6,076 nucleotides of DNA, from NCBI GenBank assembly GCA_013140785.1, contig JABFRZ010000571.1, positions 1-6,076 on the forward strand, given 5' to 3'. This document shows, in pieces, positions 1 through 6,076 of this stretch. The DNA comes from Planctomycetota bacterium. GTDB taxonomy: Bacteria > Planctomycetota > UBA1135 > GCA-002686595. Under the pieces are notes generated by a model that was given only the letters and a program-made list of their open reading frames with translations, did no database searches and had not been told where the DNA came from. Both the position numbers and the translations under genes were made by a program. Within the stretch, counting starts at the first letter, position 1. Each line of letters starts with the position of its first letter.

Positions 1-176
1 GGTTGGAAGCGCGCCGCGTGCTCGTGCTCGGGTGCGGTGGCGAGCGTCTTGAGCGCCAGCTCCGCGCCCACGGGCAGGCCCGCGAAGGGCTCGCGCAGGC
101 GCACCAGCTCGACCTGGCCGGTCGCGCCGCGGCCCAGCGGCCGCACGACCTCGAAGCGGGGCTCGGTGCTCGTCAT
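1..176 (-). CDS. Ser/Thr protein kinase, N-terminal fragment
   Basis: Reading the minus strand from the ATG at 176-174 gives 58 codons that are open to the left edge, so the gene is partial and its C-terminus lies outside the window. It begins MTSTEPRFEVVRPLGRGATG. Residues 15-22 (GRGATGQV) match the glycine-rich ATP-binding loop GxGxxGxV of Hanks-type kinases. LALKTL at 40-45 supplies the beta-3 lysine (K43) that positions the ATP phosphates. Family knowledge: such kinases transfer phosphate from ATP to Ser/Thr of target proteins and often carry a C-terminal membrane helix plus sensor repeats. The catalytic loop (HRD), DFG motif and any sensor part cannot be seen here. The gene is divergent from cysS. 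There is no clear Shine-Dalgarno at normal spacing; AGG directly abuts the ATG. The kinase call is fairly firm because both nucleotide-binding motifs have the right spacing. Activity and substrate are unknown. Confidence 0.83.
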   Translation of the reverse strand, partial: MTSTEPRFEVVRPLGRGATGQVELVRLREPFAGLPVGAELALKTLATAPEHEHAARFQ

Positions 177-268
177 CCTGATCGACTATCATCCCGCGCG
201 CGCGCGCCGGCGTCACGCGTGGACGGCACGTTCGACGCCACGTTCTGCGCCACCCGCTCACCGCCCGC
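177..268. promoter_or_regulatory. divergent intergenic region between kinase gene and cysS
   Basis: This 92-bp spacer must hold the promoters of both divergent genes if each starts its own transcript. On the minus strand, GATAGT (190-185) resembles a -10 box (4 of 6 to TATAAT). It would place a transcription start only a few bases from the kinase ATG, so a leaderless message is possible. No good -35 box pairs with it. No convincing promoter or Shine-Dalgarno is visible before cysS: the bases just upstream of its ATG are pyrimidine-rich. A 13-bp alternating (CG)6C tract lies at 195-207. The location as a regulatory region is reasonable; the exact elements are guesses. Confidence 0.4.
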
Positions 269-1690
<1,422 letters not shown>

Positions 1691-1790
1691 GAGCACGTCC
1701 CAAGATCCGGCGACCCCTGTGGCCGCGCGGTGGCTCGCCGCCGCCCGAGGCTCCGAGCGTACGCAGTCCGCTCGCACGGCCTGCGCACTT

Positions 1791-1804
1791 GCCGGCATGC
1801 CGGC
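1791..1804. other. perfect 14-bp palindrome upstream of lipoprotein gene
   Basis: GCCGGCATGCCGGC is identical to its own reverse complement. It sits in the 147-bp gap after cysS, with its right edge 33 bases before the ATG at 1838. This is a plausible place for a dimeric regulator site, but GC-rich palindromes of this size also occur by chance in such DNA. It has no adjoining T-run, so it does not look like a terminator. The rest of the 1691-1837 gap shows no clear promoter or Shine-Dalgarno; GAGAG at 1831-1835 is too close to the ATG to be a good one. Confidence 0.35.
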
Positions 1805-1837
1805 CAGTACGCGCGAGGCCTACGCTGGTCGAGAGTC

Positions 1838-3565
1838 ATGTTCCTGATCGAACCGCCTCGCGCGGGCCAGTTCTGGATTGCGACCGTCTTCGCGCTCTTC
1901 GCGCTGGCCGCGTGCGACGCTCCAAGCGACGACGGTAGCTCCCAGCCCGCCAGCTACTGGGTCTCCATCGGTCCGAGCGAGAGATCCGTGACCGCCAGCC
2001 AGATCGAGCTCCGGGGCTCGGCCTCCTGCGACGGGTGCCCGCCGAGCGATGTCGCCTTCGGCGCTTGTCCGCCCGTGCACGGACCGTTCCTGTCCAGCAT
2101 CGAGATCACCTGGACCAACCTGACCACCGGAGCGGAAGGCGCCGCCCTCCACGGCATCTTCGGCCATTGCGCGTGTCTCTTCTCCACCTGCTGGGTCTCC
2201 TACGAGCACGAGTGGAGCCTGACGGTGCCACTCGCCATGGGGCCGAACGTCATCGAGGTTGACGCCTTCGGCCCGACGTACCTGCCGGGGAGCGAGACGA
2301 TCACGATCATGCGTACGCCGCCCACGCCCACCGACCTCGAAGCACGGGCCGGCCTGGACGAGATCGAGCTCACATGGGGGCCCGTCGCCGGCGCCGACTC
2401 CTACACCGTCTACTGGTCGGTGACGCGCCCTGTCACGAGCGCGACGGCCAGCACGATCCCCGGCGTCACGAGCCCCTTCCGTCACCGAGGCCTCGCCGAC
2501 GAGACCACCCTCTACTACGCCGTGGCCGCCGTGAGCAGCGGCCAGGAGGGTCCGCTGTCCATCGTCGCGTGGGCGACTGCAGGCTGGCCCACCGCGGCCC
2601 TGCCCGTGCCCGCCAGCGCGACTGTGTACGCGGACACGTCCCTGGCGACGGATGCGCTCGATCATGTCCACGTCCATTTGTCGCAGCAGGCGCCGGACGG
2701 AGCGAGCGAGCGGAACACGTACACGACCGACGGCGCCGGGCCATGGGCCGCGACTCAGGTCGCGCTCACGTCCTGGAGGGACGCTGACGTGGCCCTCGAC
2801 GCGACAGGCACCGTGCACCTCAGCTACCTACGTCCCGAGGGCCTCGTGCACGCGTGGGGCTCGGCCGGCGCGTGGAGCACGGAAGTCGTCGATGCGCGCG
2901 GGACCTGCGACGCGAGTCTCACGCTCGACGCTGCCGAGCGGGTCCACCTCGCCTATCGGGCCGCAACGACACCACCGGAGCTGCGCTACGCGACGAAGGC
3001 CTCGGGCGCATGGCTCGCGGAGCGCGTGGACGCGGCCGACCTTGGCTGCTCATCGGGGGTCTCGATGCTCTCGCTCGAGGTGGAGGGCGACGGCACGCCG
3101 CACCTCGTCTATGCGGGCGCGGCTCCGGGCCTCGGCCTACACCACGCGATGAAGCTGGCTGGGCTCTGGATCTACGAGACGATCGAGGCCGGCGCGGTGA
3201 GTTCCCCGTCGCTGGCCCTGGAAGCGGACGGCACGGCGCACGTGGCCTTCGTGGACGGTCAGGGCTTCCTGCGCCACGCGCACCGGGGAGGCTCAGGCGC
3301 CTGGACGAGTGAGGGCATCGACCCGGAGGTGTTCCTGTACACCCCGTCCCTGGTGCTGGACGCGGCCGGGCACGCGCACGTGAGCTACTTCGCGTCAGGC
3401 TCCGGCGGCGAGCTGCGTTATGCCACAAACGAGGGCGGAGCATGGCGCATCGTGCGCATCGCGCCGGCCAAGTACTCGGACACGGCTCTCGCGCTCGATC
3501 TGCACGGTTGGCTCCACGTCGCGTACTTCGACCTCGATGGGGCCCACTACGCCACACGCAGGTAG
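1838..3565 (+). CDS. secreted lipoprotein: Cys-rich domain, FN3 domain, predicted seven-bladed beta-propeller
   Basis: I do not recognise a named family; the product is a 575-residue predicted lipoprotein. Residues 1-26 form a signal peptide with a hydrophobic core (FWIATVFALFALAAC) and a clean lipobox LAAC, so C26 is the predicted lipidated cysteine, followed by a flexible DAPSDDGSS tether. Residues about 35-158 form a beta-rich, possibly Ig-like domain with six cysteines (64, 67, 77, 111, 113, 118), enough for three disulfides. Residues about 161-247 look like fibronectin type III (PPTPTDLEA..., IELTWGPV, YTVYWS, LYYAVAAVSS). Residues 249-575 hold seven propeller-like repeats. It likely acts outside the cytoplasmic membrane in binding or adhesion; no catalytic motif is visible. 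The ATG at 1838 is preferred over an in-frame GTG at 1730, which would add 36 Arg-rich residues before the signal peptide. It is convergent with rbfA and shares no operon with recognisable partners. Confidence 0.85.
   Translation: MFLIEPPRAGQFWIATVFALFALAACDAPSDDGSSQPASYWVSIGPSERSVTASQIELRGSASCDGCPPSDVAFGACPPVHGPFLSSIEITWTNLTTGAEGAALHGIFGHCACLFSTCWVSYEHEWSLTVPLAMGPNVIEVDAFGPTYLPGSETITIMRTPPTPTDLEARAGLDEIELTWGPVAGADSYTVYWSVTRPVTSATASTIPGVTSPFRHRGLADETTLYYAVAAVSSGQEGPLSIVAWATAGWPTAALPVPASATVYADTSLATDALDHVHVHLSQQAPDGASERNTYTTDGAGPWAATQVALTSWRDADVALDATGTVHLSYLRPEGLVHAWGSAGAWSTEVVDARGTCDASLTLDAAERVHLAYRAATTPPELRYATKASGAWLAERVDAADLGCSSGVSMLSLEVEGDGTPHLVYAGAAPGLGLHHAMKLAGLWIYETIEAGAVSSPSLALEADGTAHVAFVDGQGFLRHAHRGGSGAWTSEGIDPEVFLYTPSLVLDAAGHAHVSYFASGSGGELRYATNEGGAWRIVRIAPAKYSDTALALDLHGWLHVAYFDLDGAHYATRR
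2582..3562 (+). repeat. seven degenerate propeller repeats within the lipoprotein
   Basis: Seven copies of a 43-52 residue unit can be aligned by eye on a core H-[V/L]-x-[Y/F/L], preceded by a D/E-A-x-G-like turn. The core His falls at residues 278, 327, 370, 422, 468, 514 and 560, so spacing is 49, 43, 52, 46, 46 and 46. Most units continue with an LRYAT-like strand and then a GxW strand such as GAWSTEVVDA or GAWLAERVDA. The last unit stops at HYATRR without its GxW strand. A matching strand, AGWPTAALPVPA (W250), stands in front of the first unit and could complete it. The repeats are diverged at DNA level, so they are an old protein architecture, not a recent tandem duplication. The seven-blade fold is an inference from repeat number and pattern. 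Confidence 0.75.
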
Positions 3566-3626
3566 GGGATCCGGGGCGCTGTTCGATCGAGAAGTGGCCG
3601 GGGCCAGGCCCGACGCTCCGAGGGGC
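3566..3626. other. convergent intergenic gap (lipoprotein gene / rbfA)
   Basis: These 61 bases separate the 3' ends of the lipoprotein gene and rbfA. Only a small self-complementary stretch, GGGCCAGGCCC at 3601-3611, is visible (a 4-bp stem with a 3-base loop), and neither strand has a T-run after it. Termination here is therefore either factor-dependent or not recognisable by eye. Confidence 0.4.
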
Positions 3627-4100
3627 TCAGCTGGCGCCATCCTCGTCCTCCTGCGCCTTCAGGAAGTCGAGGTACTCGTGCTCGAGCTCGGGGCCCTTCG
3701 GAGCGGGCGCGGGCGACGGTAGGTCGGTGTGGGCCGCGGGGTTGATCGTGCGGTCCTTCTCGAGTGCCTCCTGGATGGTCTCGTGCATCTTGGCCGCGAG
3801 CTCGATCGAGTCGTCGTAGATCCAGCGCAGGGACGGGATGCGGCGCGTCTTCAGCACGCGCCCGACCTGCTTCTTCACGAAGCCGCTGGCGCCCTCGAGC
3901 ATGTGCGCCGTGCGACTCTTGTCGCCCTCGGTCCCGTAGACCGAGTAGAAGACCTTGGCGATGGAGAGGTCGTCCGAGACCTCGACGCGCGTGATGGTGA
4001 TGAAGGTCCTGCGCGGGTCGTTGAGCTCGAACTCGACGCAGTGCGCGACGCGCTCCTGGATGCGGGCCTCGATGCGCGCCTTGGAGCGGGGGTTGACCAT
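3627..4100 (-). CDS. rbfA: 30S ribosome-binding factor A
   Basis: Complete 157-residue RbfA, a cytoplasmic single-KH-domain protein that binds the immature 30S subunit and helps 16S rRNA 5'-end maturation and cold adaptation. Family signatures in order are an N-terminal helix (RIEARIQERVAHCV), NDPRR at 27-31, ITRVEVSDDLSIAKVFYSVYG at 36-56 with its typical VevS-DL-AKV pattern, the KH kink GASGFVKKQVG (70-80, Ala-Ser-Gly at 71-73), RRIPSLRW at 86-93 and DDSIE at 96-100. The KH core ends near residue 116. The last 40 or so residues are a Pro-rich then acidic tail ending in EDEDGAS, longer than in the 133-residue E. coli protein. The gene lies downstream of infB in the common infB-rbfA order but with a 146-bp gap. 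The start is the ATG at 4100-4098; the bases just before it (GCTTGAACTC) contain no Shine-Dalgarno. No truB follows. Confidence 0.95.
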   Translation of the reverse strand: MVNPRSKARIEARIQERVAHCVEFELNDPRRTFITITRVEVSDDLSIAKVFYSVYGTEGDKSRTAHMLEGASGFVKKQVGRVLKTRRIPSLRWIYDDSIELAAKMHETIQEALEKDRTINPAAHTDLPSPAPAPKGPELEHEYLDFLKAQEDEDGAS

Positions 4101-4110
4101 GAGTTCAAGC

Positions 4111-4236
4111 GCACCGCGGAGACGCGGAGGGCGCGGAGGTGCGCGGAGAAGAGATGGAGAGAGGGACCCGTTGCGGCTTCATCGAACTTCGTTCTCTGCT
4201 CCGCAAGCCTCCGCGTCCTCCGTGCCTCCGCGGTGC
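4111..4236. repeat. long imperfect inverted repeat of GC-rich 9-10 bp units between infB and rbfA
   Basis: The left arm (4111-4148, starting GCACCGCGGAG) and the reverse complement of the right arm (4199-4236) agree at 32 of 38 positions by hand alignment. The outer 11 bases match perfectly, and partial pairing continues inward (AAGAGA against CAGAGA). Inside each arm a CGCGGAG-type unit recurs every 9-10 bases, so the arms are themselves short degenerate tandem repeats. The loop is about 50 bases and contains a small GAAC-TTC-GTTC hairpin (4184-4194). The element fills nearly all of the infB-rbfA spacer, ending 10 bases before the rbfA ATG and 10 bases from the infB stop. It shows no ORF and no T-run. 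It may be a dispersed non-coding repeat (REP or MITE-like) or an mRNA structure acting between the two genes. The structure is seen directly; its nature is inferred. Confidence 0.8.
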
Positions 4237-4246
4237 GCTCGCTCGG

Positions 4247-6076
<1,830 letters not shown>

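Noticed and set aside
1730..1837. In-frame GTG start extending the lipoprotein by 36 residues
   Set aside because: The extension is Arg-rich and would bury the signal peptide and lipobox inside the protein; the ATG at 1838 gives a standard lipoprotein N-terminus.
1820..2818. A 332-codon minus-strand open frame opposite the lipoprotein gene
   Set aside because: The translation is Gly/Arg-rich without motifs, and the opposite strand encodes a clear lipobox and FN3 protein.
3601..3611. GGGCCAGGCCC as a terminator between the convergent genes
   Set aside because: The stem is only 4 bp with a 3-base loop, and no T-run follows on either strand.
4111..4236. CRISPR array or intrinsic terminator reading of the infB-rbfA repeat
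   Set aside because: The units are 9-10 bp without unique spacers, and there is no T-tract after the stem on either strand.

Overview
This is a high-GC window with strongly GC-biased third codon positions. It holds one end-truncated kinase gene, two complete housekeeping genes, one complete accessory lipoprotein gene and most of infB. The organism is probably a high-GC Gram-negative bacterium with eukaryote-like Ser/Thr kinases and lipid-anchored multidomain surface proteins, of the Planctomycetota or Myxococcota kind. The sequence alone does not settle the phylum.

Layout: (1) At 1-176 on the minus strand is the N-terminus of a Hanks-type Ser/Thr protein kinase, which runs off the left edge. 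(2) A 92-bp divergent intergenic region contains a (CG)6C tract. (3) cysS lies at 269-1690 on the plus strand and is complete, with all zinc ligands and the KMSKS loop. (4) A 147-bp gap with a perfect 14-bp palindrome precedes an unrecognised lipoprotein at 1838-3565 (+). The lipoprotein has a lipobox, a six-cysteine domain, an FN3 domain and seven repeats that look like a closed seven-bladed beta-propeller. (5) A 61-bp convergent gap without an obvious intrinsic terminator follows. (6) rbfA lies at 3627-4100 and infB at 4247-6076 (truncated at its 5' end), both on the minus strand and in the widely conserved infB-rbfA order. The 146 bp between them is unusual: it holds a long imperfect inverted repeat built from 9-10 bp GC-rich units.

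Functionally, cysS, infB and rbfA all serve translation: Cys-tRNA charging, initiation, and 30S maturation. The kinase and the lipoprotein are accessory, and nothing here shows that they work together. Most of the window is ordinary. The two items most worth a second look are the inverted-repeat element between infB and rbfA and the architecture of the propeller lipoprotein. I see no convincing new multi-gene system.
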